A DNA stretch of 64,000 bases from Blakeslea trispora (lineage: Eukaryota; Mucoromycota; Mucoromycetes; Mucorales; Choanephoraceae). The notes under the pieces are model-generated. The model was given only the letters and a program-made list of their open reading frames with translations. It made no database searches and was not told the origin of the DNA. The DNA lies in NCBI GenBank assembly GCA_025331445.1, contig JAIWNE010000131.1:27556-91555 (forward strand), read 5' to 3'. Within the stretch, counting starts at the first letter, position 1. Every line of letters begins with the position of its first letter. Position numbers and translations under genes: made by a program. Of the stretch, positions 1 to 11,285 are shown piece by piece.

Positions 1-40
1 TTCTAAAGACAAAAAAAAGGGTGATCGATTTCAATTGTTG
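1..40 (+). repeat. dispersed 39-40 bp repeat, copy 1
   Basis: A run beginning TTCTAAAGA, an A-rich tract, then GGGTGATCGAT and CAATTGTTG occurs here and again at 5207-5246, differing only by a few substitutions or single-base indels. The flanks are unrelated. The copy starts at the window edge, so it may extend leftward. Confidence 0.6.
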
Positions 41-2671
41 AAGTCGGAAAGTGTCCCGAGATTCCCATCATTGCTAAGAAACAAGTTGAGTTTGAAACGT
101 TATCAACAAAAAAGAAAAAAGAGGGGACCGTTCACGAAATCATCCCTTTTAGTTTCTTTGAATTTATGTATAATCAATGAATGCTTGAGGGTATGGAAAG
201 AGAAGGGAGAAGAGATGGCTATAGAAAAGCAATAAAGTAATGAAAGAACAATAGAAGTCTGTAAAACAGTTAAACTTTGTTTGTTTGTTTTTGGCATGCA
301 CATGCACATGCACAAAAAGGTCTGCTAATTAGTTGCTTTATTTGGATGTTACAACAGAGTTTTTGGTGCAAAGTATGATAGTGAGTCTAAAGCAATGAAA
401 GGTATAGAGCATACTCGAATAAACGCTTTCTTCTCACTACTCTATTTTCCCTTTCCTATTTCTTCTTGTTTGGATCGTTCTGCTTGGTGTTGGCTGATTA
501 CCTTTTCCAAAAAAATAAAAGACACACACTCCTAATAGGAGTTGATTATTTGTGAAAGAAAAATAGACTGGGTTGCCATCGGTGTCACAAACCCATATGC
601 CTTGTAAAAGAATAGACTAACAGTCAATGTTACTAAAGCAGAGTTCCTTATGAAACAATCACCTTACTTGTTGCCTAAACAAGCCATTGACTCATTTGAG
701 GAGACAAACAAATCCATGGATCTCATTTCTATTCCTCGGTTAGAGTCACTTTAAGGCGAATGTTTATAAAGCATGAGAAATTGGTTACTCCTATTGTTAT
801 TATTGTTCATTCAAAAAGCTGTGTCAGGCTTGAATCAAGCAAAAACTAAGCAAACAGTAGACTACGTATGATGGCAACGATAGCTATCATAATAAACAGA
901 TACAGACACACAATCAATGACACTCGATCGCGTAGTCACGAATTTATTAAATCTGAGGATGAGGAAAAAAAAAACGCTGAAAATAGATCGGAGGATCAAT
1001 TGGTTGACAGACGGTCTTATTCAAAAATAAAACAGTAGGTGATTAGCTCATTCATGACATTCGATAGATACTTGTATCCGTCTTTCTACAGAAAAAAGGC
1101 ACATACATATACTTATAAAAAAAAAGAAGAAGCAGACCCAAACTATCTGTACTGATTTGCTTCCTTTCTTTCTTTCTTCTATGTTCTCTTGCCTTTGGAA
1201 ATAACACAAGTGTCACTGGGAATTCAAGAGGAGTTTAGCTGTCAAAACTAAAAAGAGGAGTAAAGTTCATGTTGGCATAAAAGACGTTTAGAAAGCCAAT
1301 TCTTGTATTTTGTCTTCTTTTGGTTGCATCACTTTTTCTTTTCTTTACATGTCATTGATTGAAACCATCTCGCAAAAAAAGAATAGCTCGGAAGACCTTG
1401 ATATCCCAGAGAGCTTCTATGAAGCAGTTTAAAGAGCCTTGTAAGCACAGCTTTATTAACTTGGAGTCATAACAGCTTAACTGATCTTTATCACAATTAC
1501 TGTAAATACTAGTCAAAGTAAGATCTATCTACTCAGTGATGAACAAAGAGGTGAGTAGAATCCACAAAGTATTCATGAATCTGAAAAAGAAAAAAAGAAA
1601 ACCATGGTGCTACTCTCTAGAAACATCCTTTTACTTTCTTAGCCAAGACAGAGCTAGAAGCAACATCAAAAAGAAAAACGAGTTAGCACAGTATACTAGA
1701 GGTGATATTCTGCTAAACAGGATTTAGTCTCCGTTGAACATCAATGTCAGATTTTATACCATCTCACTCATCACTGCCACTTTAAACTTATAGAATCAAG
1801 GATTTGTTAAAGCCAAAACACAAATTACACAACCTGAATAATAAAAAAAAACTCTTTTTGAATGATAAAGCTGTATCATCTAAAAAAGAAAGAAAAACAA
1901 TGCCACAAAATAGGCAACGTGTCTCTAAGCTTAAAACTACAAAAAACAAAAAATTGTTGCGTTTTTCGAGGTCCCAAATTTTATGCTGTTGGCATGAATC
2001 GATTATACAATCTGCCAATCTTTTTGGGGAGTTTCTTTTCTTTGAGAAGCGTAAATAAACCACAATTGAGAGCAAACCATCATCAACTCTTTTAGTTTTT
2101 TTCTATCTTAACTTGTAAGTATCTTGAGGTGCTTTTGCTTTTCTATCGGAGAGATATTTTATTTCTATAATTTTTTTCAACTCCTGTGCTATTTTTCTGT
2201 CATCATCATGCTTGCTATAGGCTTCATTTGGTCATGACTTTTTTGTACTGCATCCTAGAAGACTAAAATAAAAACGCATTCTTTGTCTTTTCGGATCCTT
2301 TCCAATCACCTGATCTACTTTCTTAATACTTCTTTAGCCTTATGGACCTTCTTATGGTTACACAAAGATTAAGATGGTCTCTTTGACTCTAAGCCGCATG
2401 AATTTAATAGCTTACGCTCCTCTTTCTTCTCTTTTAGCCTGTCAACTTTATTTTACCATAATCCAAGTTTACCTTGAGAAACTGTATTTGACCTTTACCT
2501 CTAAATCAACAATTAAAATCATCATCTTTACTATTTGCTCAGATTGTTTCACACAAATTACTCCTTCCCCCTGGCTGCTATTTATGCATCGATTTCTTTG
2601 TTTAAATGATTAAATAACTACCCGCGTATTTTCTCTCTCTTCAAAAGTCATTTTCACTAATAAGTATTTGT
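1..2671. other. gene-poor AT-rich stretch
   Basis: No convincing gene. Open frames are short (up to 95 codons), low-complexity and unconserved in appearance. The first 40 bases match 5207-5246 (see repeat entry). Many A and T runs. Confidence 0.6.
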
Positions 2672-2996
2672 ATGAGCAAGGATATTTATTGTATTGGCTA
2701 CAATTTGATTGAAGAATTCGCAGTACGAAAAAGTATATACAGAATGCTTGAACAAGAAGAAGTTTTTCTACCTCTGAAGCTGAATGAAGAGGACAGTGAA
2801 GTTTTCAGCCAGTTCACAAAAGTGAGTTCTGCTTATTCCTTGTCTCAATTGATTGTAATCTCAAATATTCTATAGAACAACAAGTTTATAGAGAACATTG
2901 CCAGTCCAGAGAAGAATAGTCTTGAGCTTGTGAAGATGCTGGCTTTTTTGTAATGTATTTCTCTCTTAGTCCATCCTCAGAGTCTGTATTGACGTT

Positions 2997-3024
2997 TATA
3001 TATATATATATATGTGTGTGTGTG
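2997..3024. repeat. (TA)n(TG)n microsatellite
   Basis: Uninterrupted TA dinucleotides pass into TG dinucleotides just before a TTTTAG that could be a splice acceptor of the decayed gene. Confidence 0.85.
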
Positions 3025-3091
3025 TTTTAGTCAAACAAGATATTCCGAAATGTCAGATCTAGCGAGTAAGACTGAAGACCTAGAGATATGC

Positions 3092-3222
3092 TCAAAAAGT
3101 TTCACCCCAAAATTTAACCGCGATTGATAGCCATTCTACAAGAAATAGACTTGAATGAACCAGGATGTCATAGTATGCTTGGGAAGAAAAAGAGCTTTCA
3201 AGCCATGACATCCTGATTTTAT
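3092..3222 (+). repeat. dispersed repeat with hairpin, copy A
   Basis: About 131 bp that recur in inverted orientation at 29611-29744, with most positions identical, beginning TCAAAAAGTTTCACCC. Near its right end an 11-bp inverted repeat (CAGGATGTCAT at 3161-3171 with 3205-3215) forms a hairpin with a loop of about 33 nt. Copy B has the same hairpin with one swapped base pair. It lies inside a decayed coding region. It is probably a fragment of a transposable element or a MITE; no terminal inverted repeats or transposase are visible. Confidence 0.7.
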
Positions 3223-3648
3223 TTGTTTCTTTTGTCTGTGATCTTTTCTCCCTTTTCTTTCTTCACTCTTGGGACAACATTTGCTCTGTACAAGGCAGTT
3301 ATGATTATATTCCAGAAGCAAACAAAACCATAGTTCAACAGTATAAAGCTGGCGGGAGACTTTGCTATAAGAGTGATGAATGTCATCTCCTTGTGGTTGA
3401 GACCAAATCCCCAACCCGTTCAGGTCCTTAAAGCACATGTGCTTGGCATACACATGTGTGGATTCGGCATTGTTGCCTACCTCATGTGCTGTCAAGACAT
3501 CAAGACAGAACAAGACGGGGACCAGGACAGATACTTGATGTTGGAAATAGAAAGGTTCACTCTGCCAAGGTATAAGATGGACTTCAGCATGCTATCAAGA
3601 GTGTATTCGGCATGTATGAAGATAAAGGCAAATCGCAATAATCGTTAG

Positions 3649-5206
3649 CTATACAAAAATAATCAACAGTTTATTGTCAAAAGCTTGTTGTAAAAGCCAT
3701 CATGAAGAAAGAAGGCTATGTGAAATAAACGACTTGTTTTATCATCTTTAAATATAAAATAATCTTCTCTTGCTTTATAAACCAAAGAGAGCCATCAATT
3801 AAGTATCAACCATGAAGTCCATCATGTAGAGAAACAAGTTTTTGAAATGAGTCAGTAAGCCTTTGTCAAGTCTAGCATTCATAATTCAGGACCAGCAATC
3901 TCCTTTTAGAGAGATCACTGACTAGAACCACTGCAGCCAAAAAAGATAGCTTAGGACGTTTAGTTCATTGAGAATCTATAGACAGGCAATTGCATCTAAA
4001 GCCCATCCACTCATCCAAGACAAAGGCGATTGATTACTTGGAATGACTAAACATGTACGCTTCCTATGACAAGTGTTTGTTGAAAAAGAATATTCTAGAA
4101 CACACAAAATAGATTCTGGCTGCATACCAACACATACCAGAAGAAGAGAGAGGAAACTTGACTACTTGAAGGACCAGAGGAAGAGAAAGCACATGACTGT
4201 TTGAGGAACCAAAAAAAGAGAATAGACTTGACTACTTGACCAGGGGAACAAAGAAAAACGAGAAAATTGATTGGATCCTTGAATTTTTGCTTGTTTCTTG
4301 TGTACTCATAATAGAGGATTCCCCCCCCTCCCACTTTGACATTTTTTCACAAGATAAGCAAATGCTACCTTCCCTATCAATGAAATATCTTTCTTTCCCT
4401 CTATCTTTCTCATACAAACTCGGGTCATCTACTACATTTGGCATCTGGGTGCGTAGTTTTCTTTACGTCAAAATGATGATGTGGTCTGTGCAACGCTTTC
4501 AAAAGGATCGCGTTATTGTCTCTTTTTCTTTCAAACAACATACTATTCCATATAAAATAGTAACAAAATAAAAGAGGATGAAATCCATCAAAAAGACTAC
4601 ATCTACCATTCTTTCTTTTTCTTTTTGAGGCCGAGTACATTAGCAATAGAAAAATAAACACCAATGTAATTTATGCAGTATAACAGGATACTACGTAAAT
4701 AAAAACACCGAAAAAAATATTAAAAACAATCATGCAGACAGTACGCTTTATCTTTTGTTCTTTGTCGTGCAACCTATGCAGATTTAACCAATTCTCTGTT
4801 CATTTAGACTATTCACTATTGAATGTAAAATATCAACCCTCTTGTTTATTGCTTTCCTTATAGAAAGAAAAAAGAACACATAACTACAGTCAAACCAAAT
4901 AATCCAGTACACATCTATACAACGAAAAGCAGAATAGTCGCATATTAAGCTAATTGGTGATACTGTATATTTTGTCTATAAAGAAGGTCTCAAGCGTTTC
5001 AAGTTTTTTTTCCGCGTAGTATCTAGGCCTCCCTAATTTTTTCTTTCATGTAAAACCTTATTTTAGGCTATTTTCCCTTCACTCGTACGATATCCTTGAC
5101 ATGACACAAAAGCAAACTCAGTGCGTATAATCATATTAAGCTTCAAATCGTAACACAACCTTACTATGTGATTGTTGATCCTTTTCACGTTTCTTCTTTT
5201 TTCTTC
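3649..5206. other. intergenic, no gene seen
   Basis: AT-rich, with only short shadow frames. It contains the imperfect tandem copies at 4150-4255 and nothing else that I can support. Confidence 0.5.
4150..4255. repeat. imperfect tandem repeat, about 36 bp x 3
   Basis: Three diverged copies of a unit of the form GACTACTTGA-GGA-CCAGAGGAAGAGA are visible, beginning near 4158, 4195 and 4229. GACTACTTGA is exact in copies 1 and 3. The copies are purine-rich and diverged. Confidence 0.4.
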
Positions 5207-5246
5207 TTCTAAAGAAAAAAAAAGGGTGATCGATTCAATTGTTGGC
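5207..5246 (+). repeat. dispersed 39-40 bp repeat, copy 2
   Basis: Near-identical to positions 1-40 in direct orientation, 5.2 kb away; the flanking sequences differ. It could be an element end or a leftover of a small insertion. Confidence 0.6.
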
Positions 5247-5565
5247 AAGTAAATCATTGTGATGAGTGAGAAAAAGTAAAGTGAGAACATGATAAGGTGA
5301 ATGGTCAAAGCCTCTTTTTTTTTGTTGTAGAAAAAAAATCATTGTAAAAAAAAAAAGAGTGAAAAAAGCGCGTTTTCCCTTTTAAACAAAATCCAAAAAT
5401 GTAGCGCGATTTACATGTGACAAAAGAAGACGCGCCCTTTTTTTTTTGCTATTTTTTTCATGCAAAAAAAAAAATTTTGAGGGAAGACTCCGATTTTACT
5501 CAGATGAATAAATATAAAACAGTTAAGCTCTTCCCCTCTTTTTTTCTTTCTCTTTATCCGCCCTT

Positions 5566-5723
5566 GCAAGTGGGCTTGCCGCCAGGTGATCAAGACTTCC
5601 AAGGTTCCAACAGCAAGTAGGTTTTCCGCTAGGTGATCAAGACTTCCAAGGTTCCAACAGCAAGTAGGTTTTCCGCTAGGTGATCAAGACTTCCAAGGTT
5701 CCAGCAGCAAGTAGGCTTTCCGT
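5566..5723. repeat. 47-bp tandem array, about 3.4 copies
   Basis: Unit AGGTGATCAAGACTTCCAAG... of 47 bp at 5584-5630, 5631-5677 and 5678-5723. A partial copy, the last 18 bp of the unit, precedes it at 5566-5583. Copies 1 and 2 are identical and copy 3 has a few changes. The array is richer in G and C than the flanks and abuts a second, unrelated array. Confidence 0.9.
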
Positions 5724-5983
5724 CTCTCTTGGTTACTCGTATAGTATCGGGCCTGACGAGAAGTATTCTTATGATATTTGTGGATGATGGCTTTGCACTG
5801 TATACGAGGTTCTAGGCTCTCTTGGTTACCCGTATGGCATCGGGCCTGACGAGTATTTGGATGATGGCTTTGCACTGTATACGAGGTTCTAGGCTCCCCT
5901 GGTTGTGTGCGTATGGCATCGGGCCTGACGAGAAGTATTCTTATAATACTTGTGGATGATGGCTTTGCACTGTATACGAGGTT
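5724..5983. repeat. 77-93 bp tandem array, 3 copies
   Basis: Copies at 5724-5816 (93 bp), 5817-5893 (77 bp, with a 16-bp net deletion) and 5894-5983 (90 bp). They share GGCATCGGGCCTGACGAG-type and GATGATGGCTTTGCACTG cores followed by TATACGAGGTT. It follows the 47-bp array directly. No open reading frame spans it convincingly. Confidence 0.9.
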
Positions 5984-5988
5984 ACACG

Positions 5989-6040
5989 TGTCCGCTTGGC
6001 TCTCCTACTTCTGGTGTCCGCTTGGCTCTCCTGGTTCTGG
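5989..6040. repeat. 26-bp tandem array, 2 copies
   Basis: Two adjacent 26-bp units starting TGTCCGCTTGGCTCTCCT (5989-6014 and 6015-6040) differ at two or three positions. This is the third unrelated array of the same cluster and leads into the paired hairpins at 6046-6099. Confidence 0.85.
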
Positions 6041-6045
6041 TGTCT

Positions 6046-6147
6046 AGAGAAGGGTGTGGTTGCTTCTCTCTCCAGTAGGGTGGCATGCCTTTGCTGGAGT
6101 CTCTTGGGCTAAGGGGCTTTCACCAATAAAGCATACTTTTTTTTTTT
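6046..6147 (+). other. two adjacent hairpins followed by AATAAA and a T11 run
   Basis: Hairpin 1 pairs AGAGAAG (6046-6052) with CTTCTCT (6063-6069) around a 10-nt loop. Hairpin 2 pairs CTCCAG (6070-6075) with CTGGAG (6094-6099) and encloses the palindrome GGCATGCC (6082-6089). Downstream come AATAAA and eleven T residues (6137-6147). The layout suits the 3' end of a transposable element or of a structured or Pol III transcript; transcription is not shown. Confidence 0.45.
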
Positions 6148-7326
6148 CGTGGACAAAATTTACTAACCCTTTTTTTTTTAGATTGACTCCAAAGTAACCA
6201 TAGTGATCAATAACATTTGACAAATAAAATAAAGTCTTTCTTAATACTCTATCTAAAAAACACTTTTTTCTTCATGCTTTTTCAGTAATCAGTTTTTCTT
6301 TTCACAACAATAAAAGATGCTCATCGATTTTTTATTGTTTTGAGCCAATGAAGAAAGTCAGTTTTGGTTGTTTTTTAATTATTCATGGCAGCAACATAGC
6401 CTAGATTCCAAGAGTCAAAACGAAGAAAGGCTGTGCACTCGTATAATAGCTAAAGAATCTCATTGCTTGTTTGTCGAGAATAAAACCTCAATTGGACATG
6501 AATGATTAGCTTATTTTAATTATGTTATGGTTTTGGTTCAATCGAGTCTCATTGTACTTTAGATAAGCATGCAGCTAGTATGGAGCACACAGTTGTAGTG
6601 TTGTTAAAGCACCCATGTATTATCTCAACAAGACAAGTTCATTCTTGCTCAGCTGTTAAGTGTGTACTATACATAAGAGTACATGATTTGATAAAACTTG
6701 TGAGATAAACTTCAAGATTTTTACCAGACCGTTCATAGTCAGCTAGTTTTTGCCACTCTTGAGTACAAGTCAAAGGCTAAGAAGAGAAGAAGATATTGCA
6801 AAGAAAAGAAAAACCATTGATACAGCAGCAAAATTGTTTCAACCAGATCCAGTTCAACAATAAAAAAAGAAAAAAGCAAGCAAACACCTTATGCATCTCT
6901 TCTTTTGAATGAAAATAGTAATAAATTGATGAGCAATGTTCATCAACGTATCTATTATAAGCGAGTCTTAAGTTCAGGCGCTGTAGTAAAAGATGCAAAT
7001 TTGCAACAAAGAACTCAACCTGTGAGTACAGTATTTATTTAATGTTCGTACTGAAGAATAGAAAAGATATTGCTAAGGAAAAGAGGATCAAATTGATCCC
7101 AAGCATTATTTGTCATCGTATTATTTGCTATCTTTGTGCTTTAACAAATGTAACAAAATGCTTTATAAATTCAAGTGTTTATAAACCAAAGGATTTCTAT
7201 TGCCTGTAATCATTTTGAATGGCTGTCATTAAATTTTGTTTTTGGAGAAAAAAGAAAAAGATTTTTTTTTTGCTTTCAATACTCCTTTTTCTTTTTTTTT
7301 CTTCTACCATTAAAAAAAAAAAGAAT
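6148..7326. other. intergenic, no gene seen
   Basis: AT-rich, with T runs and short unconserved frames. The 3' end of this stretch is the promoter and 5' leader of the QTRT1 gene, with long A and T tracts just before its ATG. Confidence 0.5.
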
Positions 7327-8807
7327 ATGCGAAGTGCCTTGACTTTCAAAAATATAGCTACCTGCTCAACGACAAAGGCAAGAGTGTCTCTTATGACTTT
7401 GCCTCATGGTCCTGTAGATACACCTGTTTTCATGCCAGTCGGTACTCAGGGCACAATGAAAGGTATGCTGCCTGACCAACTCGAGGAACTCAACTGTCAG
7501 ATTTTGTTGAACAATACATATCATCTTGTAAAAAAAAAAAAGAGTTCTAAGAAAAAAGAAAAAGCCTTGTTAATAACAATGATCATTGTTAGGGCTTGAA
7601 ACCCGGTAAAGAAACATTAGATATGATTGGTGGTTCACACAAATTTCAAAGTTGGAGAAGAAATATTTTGACAGTAAGGATTTCTTGATGTATTTATGTA
7701 TTATTCACTTATACTCTTCTTCTTAGGATAGTGGTGGATTCCAGATGGTCAGTTTGCTCAAGTTGGCCGAGATTACTGAACATGGTGTTCAATTTGCTTC
7801 ACCTCATGATGGTTCATTAATGATGTTGACACCCGAACACAGTATGGAACTTCAAAATACAATTGGCGCAGACATTATGATGCAGTTAGACGATGTCATT
7901 TCTTCCTTAACAACCGGTCCTCGTGTAGAAGAGGCCATGTGGAGATCCATTCGTTGGCTTGATCGTTGTATTAAAGCACACAAAAAGACCGATACACAAA
8001 ACTTGTTTGCCATCATTCAGGGTGGTCTTGATGTAGAACTTAGAAAGAAATGTATAGAAGAGATGGTGAAGCGAGATCTACCTGGTTATGCTGTAGGTGG
8101 TTTAAGTGGTGGTGAAGAAAAGGATGTCTTTTGGCGTGTGTAAGTGGATCTAGTGCGGAATTGTTTGAAATCCAGGAAAATTAATTCCTCCCCTTATAGT
8201 GTATCCTTGTGTACAGACTTATTGCCAAAGAACAAACCTATCTATTGTATGGGTGTAGGGTAATCATGTTGTTTTCTAAAGTTGAATTTATTGTTTTCTA
8301 ACTTGTGACATTAGTTATGCTGAGGATCTCGTTGTATGTGTCGCATTAGGTGTAGACATGTTTGATTGTGTGTTTCCTACAAGAACAGCTGTAAGTATAT
8401 CAAAAGAGAGAGAGAAAAAAAAGCTAAGTATTTTTTTTTAAAAAAAACAGCGATTTGGTAATGCATTGACTATGAACGGTGTGGTTACATTGAAGTCTGG
8501 TAAATACTCTTCTGATTTTGGCCCTATTGAAGAAGGATGCGACTGTTCAACATGTAAAAACTATACTCGATCTTTTGTTCATTTGAATGTGACAACCAAA
8601 GATACAGTGGGCTGTCATCTTGTGTCTATCCATAACATTGCATTCCAATTAAGATTGATGCGTAACATGAGAGAGGCCATTGCGAAAGATGAATTTCCTG
8701 CTTGGATCAAGCAATTCTTCAAGGGCTATTTTGGAGATCAATCGAAATATCCTGAATGGTGTATCAATGCACTCAAGAGTGTGAATGTAGATATTACCAA
8801 TGAATAA
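7327..8807 (+). CDS. QTRT1: queuine tRNA-ribosyltransferase catalytic subunit
   Basis: Exchanges guanine for queuine at the wobble position of GUN-anticodon tRNAs, with a non-catalytic QTRT2 partner. Six exons: 7327-7527, 7593-7673, 7727-8139, 8200-8259, 8315-8390, 8451-8807; 395 aa, normal for the family. Visible family signatures are [15 protein letters not shown] near the start, LTDSGGFQ across the exon 2-3 junction (catalytic Asp), [26 protein letters not shown] holding the nucleophilic Asp, and the CDCSTC...H zinc site near the C-terminus. An in-frame ATG at 7219 would add a 36-residue Lys/Phe-rich extension read from A/T tracts; I prefer 7327, where homology begins. It ends 156 bp before SDA1 on the same strand. 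Confidence 0.93.
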
Positions 8808-8963
8808 ATGTGTTGCATGATTTATCAAGACTGCTTTTCGTTCAATTTCTATATTTCGATCCGTGGCTTGATCCGAGCCTCTATTTTTTTTTTATAAAAA
8901 AAAAAAAAAGCTAAAGAAAGGGAACCAATCAGTTGTTTTTCTCTTATTTATTTCTTGTCTACT

Positions 8964-11285
8964 ATGGGTAAACGTAATAGAGCTGCTCTCTTACCCACAC
9001 ACTTGCCTCAACTTCAAAACTTGATCAAGAGAGACTCCAAGTCTTATGAAGCCGAGTTTCTTCAGCAATGGCGTCACTTTCAATCTACCTTGTCGATCTT
9101 TTGTTTAAAGCCTGATGAAGAATCAAAAGAGTTGTGTGAATTAGTGACTTTTATGAGTCAAGTATCTCAATGTTATCCTGATATTACCAAGGGCTTTTCT
9201 CAGCAGATTATCGATCTCTTGAGAGAACACAGTACCGTTCTTCACCCCGAAGTTAGAAAGAGTCTTGTTCAAGCACTCATTCTTTTGCGTAACAAAGGTA
9301 CATTGGATAACGCAAGGTAAAAGTTTCTCGATCTTTTCTTTATTTTTTTTTTGCTCTCCCTAACTCTTCCCCCTCCCAATCTTAGTCTTTTGCCCTTGTT
9401 CTTTACTCTTTTCAAATGTAAAGATAAACAATTGAGAGAAATGCTCTATAGCCATATTGTAAACGACATCAAGAACTCCAATGCTAAAGTAAAGAACAAC
9501 AAATTAAACAAGACACTTCAATCATTCATGTTTACCATGTTGGAATCAGCTACCAAGGGCAACAGTGAAGAAAATGCCATTGCTGCCAAAAAGAGTGTGG
9601 ATGTCTGTGTCGATCTATACCACAAAAACGTCTGGAACGATGCCAAGACAGTCAATGTCATTGCCGAAGCCTGTTTCTCACCTATCGCTAAAATCTCAGT
9701 CACGGCCGTCAAGTTCTTTTTGAGCAGTAACGAACAACCCGATGAAGAGATGGAGGATGATGATATCCCCGATTTAAAAAAGATGCAAATGGCCAACTTG
9801 CACAGCAAGAAGACTCGATCCAAAGACCGTAAATTGGAAGCAGCCAAAAAGAAGATTAAGCGTAAGAGTAAAGGAAAAGAGAAGGCCGAGAACTTTAATT
9901 TCTCTGCTCTTCACCTTCTCAACGATCCTCAAGGCTTTGCCGAAAAGCTCTATTCCAAGTTGACCACCAAGGAAGATCGATGGGAAGTTCGTCTGATGAA
10001 GATGAACCTTGTGTCTCGTGTGATTGGTATTCATCAATTGACCATCTTGGGCTTCTACCCCTTGTTGGTCAAGTACCTCCAACCCTCTCAACGTGATGTG
10101 ACCATGGTCTTGGTATGTGCTGCTCAAGCCTCTCATTCACTTGTCCCTCCCGATTCTCTTGAGTCTGTCTTGAAGGCCATTGCCAACAATTTTGTAACTG
10201 ATCGTGTAGCCAACGAAGTCATGGCTGTTGGTATTAACGGTATTCGTGAAATCTGTGCCCGTCAACCTTTGGCGATCGATGCTACTCTGTTGCAAGATTT
10301 GGCTCAATACAAGCAACACCGTGATAAGGGTGTCTTGATGGCTGCTCGTTCCTTGATTGCCTTGTTCCGTGAAATCAATCCTGAAATGCTGGCTCGTAAG
10401 GATCGTGGTAAGACTGCCTCTATCAAGTTGAAGGATGGTTCTGTTCGTACCATCAACTATGGTGAAAACGCCAACAATGTGGATGGTCTTCAAGGTCTTG
10501 AACTGTTGGAACAAAACGAAGATGAAGAAGAGAACTGGGATGATTGGGAAGTGGATGAATCGAGTGATTCAAGTGATGAAGAAGAAGGTTGGATCAACGT
10601 AGCCAGTGATGATGAAGATTATGTCAATGTCAACTTGAGTGATCATGATGAGGAAAAGACAGCTGATGAAGATGAAGAAAAGAAAAAGAAGTTACAATAC
10701 AAGTTGGGACCCAATGGCGAGATCTTAAAGACCCGTCGTATTGGTAAGCGTCAACTGAAGAAGATGATTGATGAAGAACAAAGCAAGGAGATTTCTGAAG
10801 AACAACGTCAAAAGTTGCTCGAGGCTGTCAAGGCACGCCGTGCTGAAGAACAAGCCAAGATAGAAGCTACCCTTAAGCTTGCTACCACACGTATCTTGAC
10901 ACCTGCTGATTTTGCTCGTCTGAACGAACTCAAGTTGAACAAGGAAGTAGAACAAACACAAGGCAAGAAGCGTGGTGCTAATGATGATGGCAATGATGGT
11001 GAAGTAGATGAGTCCATCATCTTGGGTCCCCGTAAGAAGACCAAGCAAGATTATGAACAGAGAATGGCTTCTATTCAAGAAGGTCGTGAGGGTCGTGAAA
11101 AGTTCGGTTCCAAGAAGGGCAAGAAGGACAGAGGTAGTACCACTAACCGTGAAAAGGCTAGAAACAAGAACTTTATGATGGTTGCCCATAAACAATCTGT
11201 CCTTTGGAAGTCCAAGCGTAGTTTGTTTGATAAGCAAAAGTCACTGCGTGCTGCCATTGAGAAACAAAAGCGTCTCAAGCATTAG
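8964..11285 (+). CDS. SDA1: SDA1-like 60S ribosome biogenesis protein
   Basis: Nuclear protein needed for maturation and export of pre-60S particles. Two exons, 8964-9316 and 9386-11285, give 750 aa, in the family's usual range. The splice joins LDNA to SLLPLFFTLFKCKDKQLRE, matching the conserved N-terminal region. Strong family stretches are HIVNDIKNSNAKVKNNK, NVWNDAKTVNVI and NNFVTDR...VMAVGINGIREI. An acidic region (about residues 425-500) and a Lys/Arg-rich C-terminus with NREKARNKNFMM are typical. The ATG at 8964 is the first in frame after a T-rich leader. Several long antisense frames inside it are shadows. Confidence 0.94.

Larger units (their letters stand above)
2672..3648 (+). pseudogene. 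decayed gene, possible nuclease-like family, interrupted by a repeat
   Basis: Several coding-looking segments follow one another but do not join in frame. A 50-codon segment starts at ATG 2672 and ends at a GTGAGT donor; a second follows an acceptor near 2874; a third lies around 3031-3100. After the dispersed repeat (3092-3222) come segments near 3275-3430 and 3430-3646 in different frames. The segment near 3360-3400 reads CHLLVVETKSP, which resembles the ExK core of PD-(D/E)XK nucleases, and the last segment ends in a YLMLEIERFTLPR-like stretch. Several frame breaks and the inserted repeat argue for a pseudogene. The family assignment is a guess; I do not recognise the protein with certainty. 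Confidence 0.35.

Noticed and set aside
5566..6040. CRISPR array
   Set aside because: The repeat units are contiguous with no unique spacers, unit lengths differ, and the genome is eukaryotic.
7219..7326. Upstream ATG for QTRT1
   Set aside because: It adds only an A/T-tract-coded Lys/Phe-rich stretch absent from the family; homology starts at the ATG at 7327.
10725..11237. Antisense 170-codon frame in SDA1
   Set aside because: It lies wholly opposite the conserved SDA1 coding exon and is a shadow of its codon pattern.
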